64,000 nucleotides of DNA, from assembly GCA_012931725.1 (NCBI GenBank), contig CM022955.1, positions 11,000,885 through 11,064,884 of the forward strand, written 5' to 3'. A program made the position numbers and the translations under genes. The DNA is from Litsea cubeba (taxonomy: Eukaryota > Streptophyta > Magnoliopsida > Laurales > Lauraceae). The notes beneath the pieces are model-generated. The model made no database searches and was not told the origin of the DNA. It saw only the letters and a program-made list of their open reading frames with translations. Positions 11,832 to 22,790 of this stretch are shown here, piece by piece; positions within the stretch are counted from its first letter, which is position 1; every line of letters starts with the position of its first letter.

Positions 11832-12547
11832 GTGCGCGCACGGGTCGTATGTTGGATTTTTTTTAATTGGTTTCGGGGTCGACTGGAATGGGTTCGGTTA
11901 GGGGTTGAGATCTTGGTGGGGGGGGGGGGGGGGGGGTCGGATGGCGGGAAATTTGGGTTTGGATCGAGAATGGGTTTTAGATGGTGGGATTAGGGAAATC
12001 GGGGAGTTGGGTGTGGGATAGGGAGAGAAGAAGTGGGACTCGGCTAGTATTTTTTTTTTGGATGGGTTGGTTTTGGTGGCCTTGCAGTGGATCTCGGTGG
12101 CTCGGATTTAGGGTTTTGGATTTTGACGGGCCTAGTAGATCGGGTTTACGCTCTGGAAGAATTGGAAAGTCGATTTGGCACTTGGCATGGACGGAATGAA
12201 AGGAATTTGGGAATTGGGATCGGTGGAAAAATTGGGATACAAAAAGGGTAAGTGATTCAAGGTTTCTGGAATGGTGGGGACCGGATTCAGGAAGGTAGAG
12301 GTGATGTGGCTAAAGGGGATTATGGGACAAGTTTTAGGGAGTGTTGGTTCGGTGATGAGGCATGGCAGTGGCAGGGCTTCATTGGTTGAATGGTTTCGGT
12401 GAGAGAAAGGACTGGACTTTGGATGTGATGGAGTTTAGTTGACTTGAAGGTTGCTGGTTTGGAACAGTGAATTTGATGATGGAAGGATGATGATGATAGA
12501 TAAAATCCGAGAAAGAAGATTATCTTCCCGCCGATCGCAGGACTTTG
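11397..12547 (-). other. 5' leader of the gag-only element; simple repeats
   Basis: The + strand is G/T-rich. It includes (GT)n at 11793-11829 and a G run at about 11917-11936. Open frames here are low in complexity and carry no domain, so I do not call them genes. The leader of the related element (42472-43613) has the same strand bias. Confidence 0.6.
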
Positions 12548-13478
12548 GCTCTGATACCAAAATTGGCGCAGCCCGGATCCGCGATTCGATAATAGATCAA
12601 TCTTCCGAAGGATTGATCGAATCCAACAATGGCTTCAGCTATAATAGGGCACCCTCACAAGAGGAGAAAACACCATCAGAGATAAATCTCGAAGAAGCAT
12701 TAATTGATTGAAACTAAGCATTCTATTTCAATGAGGCCTAACATCCTAATATAGAGGAGTTGGCTTAATCCCTAAGCAACAACATTTTCTAATATTTGAA
12801 TAATGCCTAAACTAGGAAACATACTAATATTAATCCTATTAAAATCAAACTACTTAATAATACTCCTAACTAAATGGATGTCCAGTTGGGCCTGTAGACC
12901 GGACCCACTGGGTTGGCTGACCTATTGTTTGGTTAGCATCACTAATCCTAATTACAACTCTTTAAGTAAAATTAAACAACTCTTTAAATAAAATTAAAAA
13001 AACTAATGCAGATAATTAGTGAAATAAAAATCCTAAATTAACTTGGGCCTTACACATGTGACTTGAGGTCATCTGCATCACTGTTTTGGTTGTATTCTTG
13101 ATTGATTATTCTGGGCATCCCATTTCTTGTTCATTGGCACACAATTTGCTTCCTATATAGTCTTCTTGAGATTGTGATATAACTGATTTATGAGCATATT
13201 TAAGTTATTTGTGTTGATGATTCTGGATCCATGGGCCAAACCCACTTGTATAATAAAGCTCAACCCATTTTTACAGTCAAGCTTGTACATTAGTATAAAT
13301 TGACATCAGTCGGGAAGATCCATCTCATTCGAAGCTATTATGTCTACAGTGTTGAGTCTCCTACTCCTAACATGGTATCACTATCAGAGCACCGTTGGAA
13401 GACCCCAAGTTGAAAATTTTCTTCTGGTTGAAGAAGTTCCCCATCTATCAATAATTGAGTGGTGTTCTCCTCATTGCT

Positions 13479-14531
13479 TAGGGGTCGTTTGTCTACACCA
13501 ATTTACGTATGTAAATGGTGAATATGCGTAATATTTTCGCATTAGTCATGTTTGTCTACAAGTATTTACGCATCTTGTGTGTAAATCAGATGTGAAAATG
13601 GTGTGAAAATGAGCCAATTTTCACACCAAGATTTGAACACCTGTTCAGGAGGGCAAAGAGAATACCAAGCCACATGTGATTTCAAAGAATACCCGTTGGA
13701 GGCTGCTGGTTTGGTTTTGGGGCAATTTTCGTCAAAGAGGCAAATAATAATAAAAGAGGCAATTCCATCAAAGAGGTTTTGGGTTCGAAACCCCCTCCAA
13801 CGCATTTACAAAATAATAATAAAAGATGCGTCAAGACCGATGAAACCTATGAATGAAAACCCTCCCTGCATCTCATCCCCTTTTATGAAGGTAACCTCTC
13901 TATTTCTCTCTCTTGCCTTGTTATACAAAATATATATATATAAAATCTATTTCTATAATTGATTAATGTTAGCATAAAGCCGGTGAGATGCATGGGTTAA
14001 GTTTTATACAAATTGAATAATGAATTAAGATAATATTGAACTAAATATTAATTAATAAAAATATAAATAATAATCCTATTTTCTTATCCATCAGACTATA
14101 AACTCATATCTCCTGAACCAAACATGTCGGAATGCATTTTTTTAAGGGGATCAATGATAGAATTGTATAGTTTTTTAAAAGTATATTTCATGTTGAAAGA
14201 TATGTTCTTTTTTAAGAATTTAAAATGCAAATGAAAACTTTGATATAAATTAGACCTTTTTTTTTCCTCCTTTTCATATAATTATAGTATAATATAATTT
14301 AATGATTAATAAGTATCAGTTATAAAATCGTTTAATACATATCCACATATCATTGAAACAAACATAGAAAAATGAATCACATGTGTAAATAATGCAAATA
14401 GTGTTATTAGACAAACGTTGTAAAAAGAAATGCTTGTGTAAACATTACATACTTAAAATTTGAATATTCATCATTTACATGTGTAAATTGTATTTACATA
14501 TCCCACGCGTAAAAGACAAACGACCCTTTAG
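13479..14531. mobile_element. non-autonomous DNA transposon, probably hAT
   Basis: The termini are TAGGGGTCGTTTGTCT on the left and, inverted, CTAAAGGGTCGTTTGTCT on the right. TCATTGCT occurs on both sides (13471-13478, 14532-14539), an 8-bp duplication typical of hAT. A TTA/TTA reading (PIF/Harbinger) is possible with slightly shorter ends, but the 8-bp match explains more. The interior is AT-rich; the open frame at 13603-13962 has no recognised domain. Confidence 0.75.
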
Positions 14532-14589
14532 TCATTGCTGTTATCTTCTTTTCACAGATTCATTCTAGCTTTCTCTTCACTTCATCAAT

Positions 14590-15420
14590 CTTTTCACATG
14601 AAGGACCTGGGGCCTTTGACATATTTTTTAAGGATTAGAGGTTCATCAATCTGAGAAAGGGTTGATTCTTCATCAACATAAGTATACTATGGATTTAATT
14701 GAATCACCAGGCCTGTCAAACTCCACACCCTTGGATACTCCTCTTGAGATAAATCTTAAACTCGATAGTGAAAGTGGCGATCGTCTTCTTGTTCTGACAT
14801 ATTATCGACAACTTGTCAGTAGTCTCATATGTTTGACTATTACTCGGCTAGACATCAGTTATGCAGTAAACTTGATAAGCCAGTATATGACCAAGCCTCA
14901 TCATCTTCATTTAGTGGTTGTCGACGAATTATCCGTTATCGTATTGGCACTCCCCAGCCCCCACAGAGGCTTATTTTTTCATGTTGGCTCTCCAATGACA
15001 TTGACTGTCTATTTTGATGCTGATAGGGCAGGTTGCCCCGATACCTGCTGTTCCACAGCAGGCTGGTGCATGTACCTGGGTGATGCTCTCATTTCATGGA
15101 AAGTGGAAAAACAAGACAATTTCAAAATTATCAAATGAGGTAGAATACTGGGCATGTTAAAAAATTCTATGGCTTCGTGGTCTACTCACAGAACTTGGCT
15201 TCAGACAAAAATACCCACCCCTCTACACGTGGATAACACCAGCTCCATTCGGATTACAGAAAATCCAGTGTTTTATGAAAGAACAAAACACATCGAGGTT
15301 GATTGCCACTTTATCAGTGATGAATATCTACGCGATGTTATCTCTCTTTCGTTCATCTCCTCCGACCTCCAAATTGTTGACATTTTTACCAAACCTCACC
15401 AACATCAATTTGAGGTGGGG
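14590..15420 (+). pseudogene. copia RT C-terminus and RNase H remnant
   Basis: 14598 onward reads HMKDLGPLTYF. After a shift, LHQHKYTMDLIE, ITRLDISYAVNLISQYM and YFDADRAGCPD follow (RNase H catalytic D region). After another shift come DNTSSIRITENPVF, YERTKHIEVDCHF and LQIVDIFTKP, the standard copia RNase H end. At least two frame changes and loss of gag, integrase and RT core make it inactive. It resembles the copia at 25975-31937 more than copy 1. Confidence 0.88.
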
Positions 15421-15675
15421 TGTTAATGATTCTGGAGCCATCGGGCCAAACCCACTTGTATAATAAAGCCCAAGCCATTTGTATAGTCAAACTTTAATAT
15501 CCTGTATAGATACTACATACTATATTTGGATAGTTCTGACTGTAGTATGACTGGGCAATTACTAATTTGTAGCCCAAATCAGGGCTTGTACATTATTATA
15601 AATTGACATCAGTCGATCTTGGGAAGATCCATCCCATTCTGAGCTATTCTGTCTGCAGTGTTGAATCTCCTGAAA

Positions 15676-16523
15676 ATTTGAATGGTGGACTGAACAGAAA
15701 TACTTCCTATAAGATTCAAAGGACATCATTATTTTCTTGCAAATTCCAATGAAGGGTGTTTGTGATATTTTTAAGTATTACTTACCAGACCTTAAAGAAT
15801 CTGAATAAGCGGCCAAATTGATCAAGTTATTGGTCATATACTCAGCTCTGTTGAACCCATTATTGCCCCTTACTATGCAATCGTGTGCAACTACCAGAGT
15901 TAGCATCAAGTTTATTATCAAGAGAGCGATGCAAGAGATTTCCAACTTTACTAGTTATATGACTTTTGTGCCTGGAACATGGTTTGCTTGTTTTACTCTA
16001 CTACTACTGCTTTGTTACCCTTTGGGGAAAAAAAGTTCACTTGGAAGAGAAATGGCAGAATATCAATTGATACTTTTTCTTCATTTGCAAACATTGATTG
16101 CATTGACTGTTGTGGCTATATGGGCATGATGGAAATGAGTTAACTGGATTCACATTAAAGAGATTCTACAAAATGGTAAAATGTAGATTAATAATTTAAT
16201 GGGCTTCCTGTTGTGTAGGAGCAGTTGGTTTTTAATTATTGTTTCTTCTTTTGTCCGTTGTTGTTTGTTAGGTGACAAGTGACTACTCATCCTTGTTAAT
16301 GGAACACATGCCATGGATTTGTGGAACCATGAGCTATTCAATCTACTTTTACAGGGTTTCTTATGGAAGCAATGTAACAAAGTGTGGCTTTTTTACATTT
16401 ATTTGTTTAAGACTTCCGTTTTTAATTTTCCACTTATAATTTCATCTTAATTTGTTTCTTTATCTTATGGATCTTATGATTTTCCTCCCCACAAACTCAA
16501 GTGATATTTGGGACATATCGCAG
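15676..16523. other. no feature recognised; probable intron or flank of the RecX-like gene
   Basis: No transposon signature or domain was identified. It lies directly upstream of the first recognised RecX-like exon. Short open frames exist but lack support. Confidence 0.35.
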
Positions 16524-16719
16524 AGCTTTCAGAAGATGACATTGGTCATGATCTTGCCCATCTGGGAGTCGAGGATCAAGGTTTCAGTGAAGTGTTTGAA
16601 AGGCCTAATGCTGAATTCAAAATATTCAACGACAATGATGCTTCTGAGATGGATGCACCATCCATGAGTATGGCTAAGCAAGATGCAAGGACTATGGCGA
16701 TAGAAGTTCTTGCAAAGAG
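16524..16719 (+). CDS. RecX-like gene, first recognised exon (start approximate)
   Basis: The frame encodes an acidic, variable stretch (FSEVFERPNAEFKIF) and then AKQDARTMAIEVLAKR, the lead-in to a RecX domain. It ends AAAGAG followed by the donor GTTTGA at 16720. The last two bases (AG) plus the first base of the exon at 35838 make an Arg codon, so splicing keeps the frame. The 5' boundary is uncertain. An in-frame TGA lies at 16502-16504, so the acceptor should lie between it and the coding part, with CGCAG before 16524 or TTCAG before 16533 as candidates. Upstream exons, including the start codon and any targeting peptide, were not found. RecX proteins modulate RecA filaments; plant members are expected to act with organellar RecA. 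No nearby gene suggests a different role. Confidence 0.72.
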
Positions 16720-17163
16720 GTTTGAGGCTTGATCGTATTCATTTGCTAGTTTCTGCTATACACATATTTCAATGTTATCTTTGTGTTTTTGTAGCAGAAG
16801 AATGAAATGAGAAATACAAAGTATGACAAAAAAACCCTTCTAATGGGTCCTCTTGGATTGCCGATCTTAGTGTAAATATCATTATAAATGGGAAGGATTA
16901 GTTGTCTATTAGGTGTGGCCAAACATGACACACATCAAATTATCCTAGCCCTTGATTTTTTAACTTGAAAGTTTGAAGGATAGCTTATACCTTTCATGAT
17001 TTAGTACTAAAATTTCTCCGGCACATCATATGTGCAAAGTGCAAACTCAAAAGTGTCTTAATGGCCTCAAACAAGCTGCTTGTGCATGGTTTGCTGTTTC
17101 AGCACTTGTGTTCTCAGCTTGGGGTTCAATCAAAGTGTTCATGATTCAACACTTTTCACCATG

Positions 17164-18657
17164 GATATCGGCTGCAAAATCGGGTGTAGCGGTGGACACC
17201 GCTACGCTTCTTACAAATTATCGGCGCTCGCAACTGTAGCGGCCGCTACGACCGCTACACAGTCGAAATCAACCCCCCCCCCCCCCCCCCCCTTTCCTCT
17301 TCACTGTTTTTCTGTTATTTTTCAGGAACAACAAAAAATGGAAAAGAAAGGAAGGGAGAGAGAGATGCAAAAGACAACAAAAAATGGAAGAAAAGGAAGA
17401 GAGAGATATGCAGAAGACATACCTGGATGTGGGAGCACCGTAGCAGGAACGGCGTCGGCAGCAGGCTTCATCGCTCCAGGCTGACGCTCCTCTTCCTCTT
17501 CCTTTCGCTCTTCTTCTTCTTCTACTTCTACTACTCCTCCTCCTTTGCCTCTTCTCATTCTCCTACTTCTGTTTTGGGCGGAATCTAGGGCAACACGATG
17601 GCCCTTTTTCATTTTATTTAAAGGTCAGCTATGGGCCCCACGATGGGCCCACCTGATGAAAGGAATATATTTAAACTAAATGGGCTAAATGGGCCATTAA
17701 AATAACATTTAAAAGACCATTAAGAACATGACTTAAAAATCATTGAAAAATCAATCCATTAAAATAAAAACCATTAAGTCATTAAAAAATTATTCAAAAA
17801 ATTCATCCAAATTTTTTTTAAGAACCACTAAAAAAGACATTCAAAAATATTAACTGTGCCCATCCAAAAAAAGAAAAGCAGAAGAACTTTGTGGTCTTTT
17901 TAACCACTGGTGGGCTCCATCATGAGGCCAGGATTAAAAAAAAAAAAAGTCATGCCTTAGCCAAATATTACTTAATTGAAATTAATGCCTATGTCAAAAT
18001 TCACTCTAATTGGAAATAGGGGCATATCCAACTTTCACACAGTCACACTAACTGAAAATATTACTAGTGGCACTACAAATGATAACACTGATGGGATGAG
18101 GATAGTGATGTCATATATCCTAATTCTTAAGTCTTAAGTTTTAACTTCATGACATGGTTCTTTTTTGTTATGAGCCTTTCACATTAATTGGAAATAGGTT
18201 TTAGCCAAATTTCAATCTAATAGGAAATACTTAAATAAGGCCTTGACCAAAGTACACCTTAATAGAAAATGAGCCCTTTTCATTTTAATAGTAAATAGGC
18301 TTTAATCAAATTTAATTTTTAATAGAAAAATCTTTATGAGCTTTCCATTACTTTCTAAGTTAGTGTGACTAAGAAACATGAACACATGTGAAAAAACTAA
18401 TAATTACTATTATTTTCTATTTATACAACGATATAGGACTTCATATATTGAGGGCACCGCTACGCCCCCTTTTCTTACTTTTGCAAAAGAACCACATATT
18501 CTTTCATTTTACAATTTTTTGGATTTTCTGGAACTTTTTCATATTTTTTGGGCGATTTTTTCAAATTGCACCGCTACGCCGCTACGTATTGCCTGCTCCG
18601 TAGCGTTTTGGCGGCGGACCGTTACGCCCGCCGCTACCGCTATTTTCATCCTTGCTC
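17164..18657. mobile_element. Mutator-like non-autonomous DNA transposon
   Basis: TTCACCATG (9 bp) flanks it at 17155-17163 and 18658-18666. The ends are imperfect inverted repeats rich in GTAGCGG: GATATCGGCTGCAAAATCGG on the left and, inverted, GAGCAAGGATGAAAATAGCG on the right. Subterminal CCGCTACG/CGTAGCGG words recur at both ends. No transposase frame is seen. A C run (about 17274-17291) and a purine-rich block follow the left end. Nine bp is the usual Mutator duplication length. Confidence 0.78.
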
Positions 18658-19133
18658 TTCACCATGCATTCCAATGCATGTTTTCTTTTATTATTATTAT
18701 TATTATATGTTGATGATTTTATTATCACTGATAATGGTTCCACATAATTCATGTTTGTGGTAATGATTCTACAAGCATTCATAATCTTAAGAATTTTCTG
18801 CATCAACATTTTGAAATGAAATATCTTGGTTATCTTAGGTATTTTTTGGGAATTGAAGTGGCTTATTCGTTCGAAGGATATCTCTTTTATTAGACCAAGT
18901 ATTGTAATGATGTGATCCAGAAAGCTGGCTTGAAAGATACAAAGCTGATTACTACTCCAATTGAGACTCATTTAAAACTTCAAACTACCAATGGTGTCCT
19001 TTCAGATCTTATTTGTTACTGTCAGTTGTTGGAAGCCTTGTTTATCTTGCCATTACGCAATCAAATATTGTTTAAGGATTCATGTGTCAAGTCAATTTGT
19101 TGCTTGCCCAACTTCCATTCGTGGGGTTGTAGT

Positions 19134-20553
19134 TAAGGCTGTCAATAGGGCCTCTCCTATGAGGGTACCTGGCTCGGCCCTTAGAAGCCCACAAAATGAA
19201 GGCTTTTGGTTTTCTTAGAAAGCCAGATGGCCAGGCAAACTTTTGTTGGCCTGCCAATTTGAGGGTCGGGCTTGACAATATTAGGCCCGACTCAGCTTTC
19301 TTATTTTCCTTATTTATATATATATCTGTGGATATATTTGAGCATATGTGTGGGTTTATTTGAGTATGATTCTTATGTGATTCTTTTATTTAATTTTTAT
19401 ATGATTCTTATGTGATTTTTTTAAAAGTCATGCATAATTCATCATCATCAAAGCCTATGTTGGGGTCGACTACATGAATTCTGTTTCTCCAATTTATATC
19501 TATCTTGAGCCAAATCCTAGCATGGGTTGCACTTCTTTAGATTTATTGTTACTACTTCCATACACATCCTCTTTGGCATACCCTTTCCCCTTGGTGGGCC
19601 ATCAACCTGCATAGAAAAATTGTCACAACTAGCAACCTCTTCGGCCTATCCCTTCTCAAGCTTGGATAAAGAAGGGTTGTATTAGGTAGGTTCATAGCCA
19701 GCGTAAAATTTTGCCACAACCCAAACATGAATTTTGAGATGACAACATTCCATGCATGATTCTTACTTGATTTTTTTTTCAATTGTTTATTAACATATAC
19801 TTGCTGTGTATGTGGATCTATTTACTATTCAAAAAATATATGTGGATATGTTTAAGCATATTCATGTGTTTATTTGCGCATGATTCTTATGTTGTTGGTA
19901 CTTGGGTTCTTATTAACATGGGATCACTTTATGTTGTTGGTACTTGGGTTCTTATTAACATGGGATCACTTCTCTTTAGTTATCAGGTTTAATGTTTAGC
20001 CTCTTATTCTGATTCAACTCCAGTGGCCCACATCTTGGATGGGCCTAGCCTAGAAAGAAAGCACTACAAAATCACAATGGCTTGTTGTAGATGCAATTAT
20101 GAAATAATTTCTATTTCTTTTTTTCTTTTATAGGATTCATTTGTTTTTCCGGAATTTAAATCATCAGGATTCAATAAATGCATCTATCACGGGCCTAAAA
20201 TTGATAAGTAAAGAGATAAGATTAACTAATGCCATAAAATAGTCTTCGCATGGATAGTAAATGATTGCCTAGCATCACCCTAAATTAGATTGTGGTAAAG
20301 TGAATTTCCATCTATTGCCATGTCTCTTATTGTATTATACTGGTGGCCAAGGTCGGATAAAGGACGGTGAACTTCAGGTTTATACTTGGTGCCCAATGGC
20401 AATGTAGAAAAAAAGAAATTAAAAATTGATCTTCTTCTTTTCAGGCCTTGGCCTGCCTCAGGCCTTGGCCTGCCTCAGGCCTGACCCGTATAAGTTGAAG
20501 GTAGGGCTTGGACAACCTTGAGCCCGGCCCAATCCAGCCCTTTGACACCTCTA
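19134..20553. mobile_element. hAT non-autonomous element with a LINE scrap inside
   Basis: The ends are TAAGGCTGTCAATAGGGCC and, inverted, TAGAGGTGTCAAAGGGCTGG. The flanks GTTGTAGT (19126-19133) and GCTGCGGT (20554-20561) are an 8-bp duplication differing by three transitions, all C to T or G to A, as expected from decay of methylated DNA. Both copies encode the same copia residues. The interior has a tandem duplication at 19890-19970 (unit begins ATGTTGTTGGTACTTGGG) and GCCTTGGCCTGCCTCAG repeated near 20450. No transposase was found. Confidence 0.8.
19441..19762 (-). pseudogene. RTE LINE 3'-end fragment
   Basis: The minus strand ends with (GAT)n after AGCCTATGTTGGGGTCGAC (as seen on +), matching the 3' end of the LINE at 5870-6985. 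Upstream it matches the block that includes the GGTGGGCCATCAACCTGCAT region. It is 5'-truncated and non-coding. Confidence 0.82.
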
Positions 20554-20710
20554 GCTGCGGTCCTTCAAATTTTGTGTTATTTACAACCCACTACCAATCA
20601 TTCTCTACTTATGCTATCACACAATTCATTTGCTCTGCATGGTTGTTCAGACTCAGCTGGAGATGTTAATGATTATCAGTCAGTGATGGCAACTGCCTTC
20701 TATCCACGTC

Positions 20711-20991
20711 CTTCAAGAATAGTAGCAGTTGGTGGTGGCGATTGCCTTCTTTTCCGGCGTAGATAGATGTTTGAATCCTGTGTTTGCTGAAGAAACTGAG
20801 TTCAGATCCTTGTCTTCCGTGAGCACAACAATCACTCCAATTGTCCCCCGCGATTAGTGATCCAAACTCAACTATCCAAATTGCCCACAGAGACTGAATG
20901 TTTGAATTGAAGCAAAACAATTCCTTGATCTCACTTCCCCTTTGCACAGAAGACTCCTGATCTTGGGAACCGTTTAACCTCGGATATGAGC
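20711..20991 (-). other. probable decayed leader and PBS of an LTR element
   Basis: The sequence left of the LTR at 20992 ends CTCGGATATGAGC, which can be aligned with the expected PBS CTCTGATACCA with several mismatches. No gag frame is recognised. Confidence 0.35.
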
Positions 20992-21349
20992 TGATGCAGA
21001 ACCTAGGGTCAAGGTTAACGTGAAAAGTGCCGAGGCACAATAGCAGGTCTCTGCAGAGACTATCATAGAGGAAAACAAATTCCTCAACTAATATTATTTA
21101 ACTTCTGAAATGTCTCGATCTTCTACAATGCCATATAAATAAGAAAAAGAACCTTAGGGACTTGGATTTCTAATCAAACCAGGAAAATAAGCAAATTAGA
21201 AACTATACTAAGTGCAACTCATTAAATAAAATTAGAAAGTAATGACAAATAATTAGAGAAATAAAATAAGAAACAAAAATCTCTAAATTCTCTTGGGTCC
21301 CACATGTGGTCCACGAGTCTCCTTGCAACGGCCCGTTAGCATTGCATCA
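20992..21349 (-). repeat. isolated LTR of the TGATGCAG family
   Basis: 358 bp from TGATGCAGAACCTAGGG to GTTAGCATTGCATCA. It shares the blocks TCTACAATGCCATATAAATAAG and CCACATGTGG.CCACGA with the LTRs at 40526-40843 and 8798-13080. No 5-bp duplication flanks it, so it is a remnant rather than a clean solo LTR. Confidence 0.78.
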
Positions 21350-22644
21350 AAATCAAATTTAAAAATTGTTGAACTAAAAAGGGATTGAAAAGAGGTCAAT
21401 AATTGCCCATTTGGATCAGCCCAGCAACACCATTGAGGCCCAAATATGCACATCAGGCCCAAATCCATCCATAGCTGCCAAGCTGGATTTGGGCCATCAA
21501 AATGTGGCCCAAACTAGACCCTATCCACCAAGGGAAGCCACATGCTTGGCAGACCAGTTGGGGATTGGTGGCTGCCCCACCAGTCATCATGTATGGCCCA
21601 TTGATAAAAAAAAAGTTCAAGGACGATTTCCACAGTTTGCACATAATCAGCAAGCAAACAAACTTCTTCTTCTTCTTTTTTTTTTTTTTTTTCTTTTTGA
21701 GTCGTTATGGAATCTTTCAAGTAAGTTAAGGACTTATATAAGATCAGGGTTTTACTTGTGGATTAGATCACTGGTAATGTTTAAATCTAGGTTTCTACGA
21801 TGTTTTGTCATATTTATGTGCTTCGAAAGGGATGGTGTGTTAGTCTTGAATATTTTCACATATTGTAGTTGACATTGTTGTTATCTGCATCTCGTTTCAT
21901 TTGGCTGCATCATCCTTCCTCTTAGTTCGACAGGCGTTGAGGGCATAGGCATGAATGTTTGTTTGTTTCAGCTGAAATGGCCAAATAATTTTGGTTTGAA
22001 CAATTTGTCCGAACTAAATAGCTCCCTTAAAAAGCTCGGTCTGGATTTTGAACCATATTGGCTGAAATCCATAATTTCGGTCCAAAATACGGTTGTACCC
22101 TCTAATAGGCCGACTTTGGGAAAATTTAAACCACTAAAAATTACTCATTTGTCATGTAGAATTATATATTGCATTATTGATTTGGTAGAATAAATTAAAT
22201 CTATATAATTTATATGTTATTTCATATTTTTATATTTTAGATTTTCTATATATATATGTTTATTCATTTATATATATTCTATTGAAACTTATCTCCGAAA
22301 TGTTTGTAGAAATTTCTGACTCAGCCAAAACATTTTGGTTTGGCGGCCAAACCGAAATGGGGTCTAGAAAGAAATTCTCAGCTATGGTCGATGGTCTTAC
22401 AGGTGGGTTGTTTGGCCTAATCCAGCCAAGATCTGCAGGTCTGATTCGATGTGATTCAATGTCAGTAACATGGTTATTCAATGATAAAGCTTTTGTGGAA
22501 ACAAATTTTTTATTTCATTGATTCTGGATGCATTGGCTTTTTGTTCTTTTCCCTAACTGATACTAGAGTACTGTAATTTGTGGATCTTCTTCATTGGTGC
22601 AGTTTGATGTCTTCATCCAGTGTAATCTCTTCCAATAATCCCTC
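21350..22644. other. no feature recognised
   Basis: This is AT-rich intronic sequence with a polypyrimidine run at about 21663-21697. No domain, terminal repeats or target duplication could be supported. Confidence 0.35.
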
Positions 22645-22790
22645 ATGGATACTTCAAAATAGACAAAGTATTGTGTCGTATTGTGTCTGATACTTCACTT
22701 TTATTTGTAAAATCTGTGTCCCTGCCATGTTCATTGCGTGTCTCTATCGTATCCATGCCGTATTTGGGCATCTCTAAATACCAATGTCAC
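22645..22790 (+). repeat. dispersed repeat 'GGATACTTCAAAATAGGC', copy 2
   Basis: It contains ATGGATACTTCAAAATAGAC, GTATTGTGTC, GATACTTCACTTTTAT, TGTAAAATCTGTGTCC and CCGTATTTGGGC in the same order as the copies at 7389 and 23547. Confidence 0.6.

Larger units (their letters stand above)
9067..12941 (-). mobile_element. non-autonomous gypsy-type LTR element carrying only gag/protease (older copy)
   Basis: The LTRs at 9067-9442 and 12564-12941 share the start TGGCGCAGCCCGGATCC and the end GCATCA and differ at many sites by eye, so the insertion is old. A PBS (GCTCTGATACCA on +, 12548-12559) sits 4 nt from the right LTR. The interior encodes gag-protease-like sequence on the minus strand, but no RT, RNase H or integrase is seen. 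That makes it comparable to the TR-GAG class and to the younger element at 40526-43945. A MITE and a 95-bp tandem duplication lie inside the gag region. Confidence 0.8.
8798..13080 (-). repeat. degraded LTR (halves 8798-9066 and 12947-13080) split by a nested element
   Basis: The left half begins TAATGCAGGCCCTAGGG beside a PBS-like site. The right half ends ACTTGAGGTCATCTGCATCA. Without the insert the LTR is about 400 bp and resembles the LTRs at 20992-21349 and 40526-40843 (shared TGATGCAG start, TCTACAATGCCATAT block, TGCATCA end). The insert at 9067-12941 is flanked by CGAAT and CTAAT, a 4-of-5 target duplication. Confidence 0.7.
13212..15675 (+). mobile_element. internally deleted copia element with a nested hAT-like insert
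   Basis: The 5' LTR is 13212-13372 (TGTTGATGATTCTGGA...CTCCTAACA). The PBS region at 13373-13390 reads TGGTATCACTATCAGAGC, an initiator-Met site with a 6-nt duplication inside it. The polypurine tract is AATTTGAGGTGGGG, ending at 15420. The 3' LTR is 15421-15675 and holds about 95 bp that the 5' LTR has lost. ATTTG is found on both sides (13207-13211, 15676-15680). The interior jumps from leader to the end of RT, so most of gag-pol is deleted. Confidence 0.85.
16985..20710 (+). pseudogene. copia RT-RNase H remnant split by two DNA transposons
   Basis: 17015-17163 reads CLNGLKQAACAWF and, in the next frame, a STLFTM block. 18658-19133 resumes with LFTMHSNACF, the RT active-site motif YVDDFIITDNGS, and further on IQKAGLKDTKLITTPIETH. 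20554-20700 continues AAVLQILCYL and later SDSAGDVNDYQSVM, the RNase H region. So one copia segment reads across both insertions (17164-18657 and 19134-20553) in the right domain order. Multiple frameshifts and stops make it inactive. No LTRs were identified, and its outer limits are approximate. Confidence 0.85.

Noticed and set aside
13603..13962. 119-aa plus-strand open frame
   Set aside because: It lies within the non-autonomous hAT-like element, has no domain and covers AT-rich sequence that runs into simple repeats.
15818..16129. 103-aa plus-strand open frame upstream of the RecX-like exon
   Set aside because: It was considered as an upstream exon, but no motif, splice phase or family similarity could be shown.
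18378..18763. Overlapping 71-111-aa frames with Phe- and Ile-rich sequence
   Set aside because: They read through the Mutator-like element's end and a (TTA)n run in the copia RT; this is not an independent gene.
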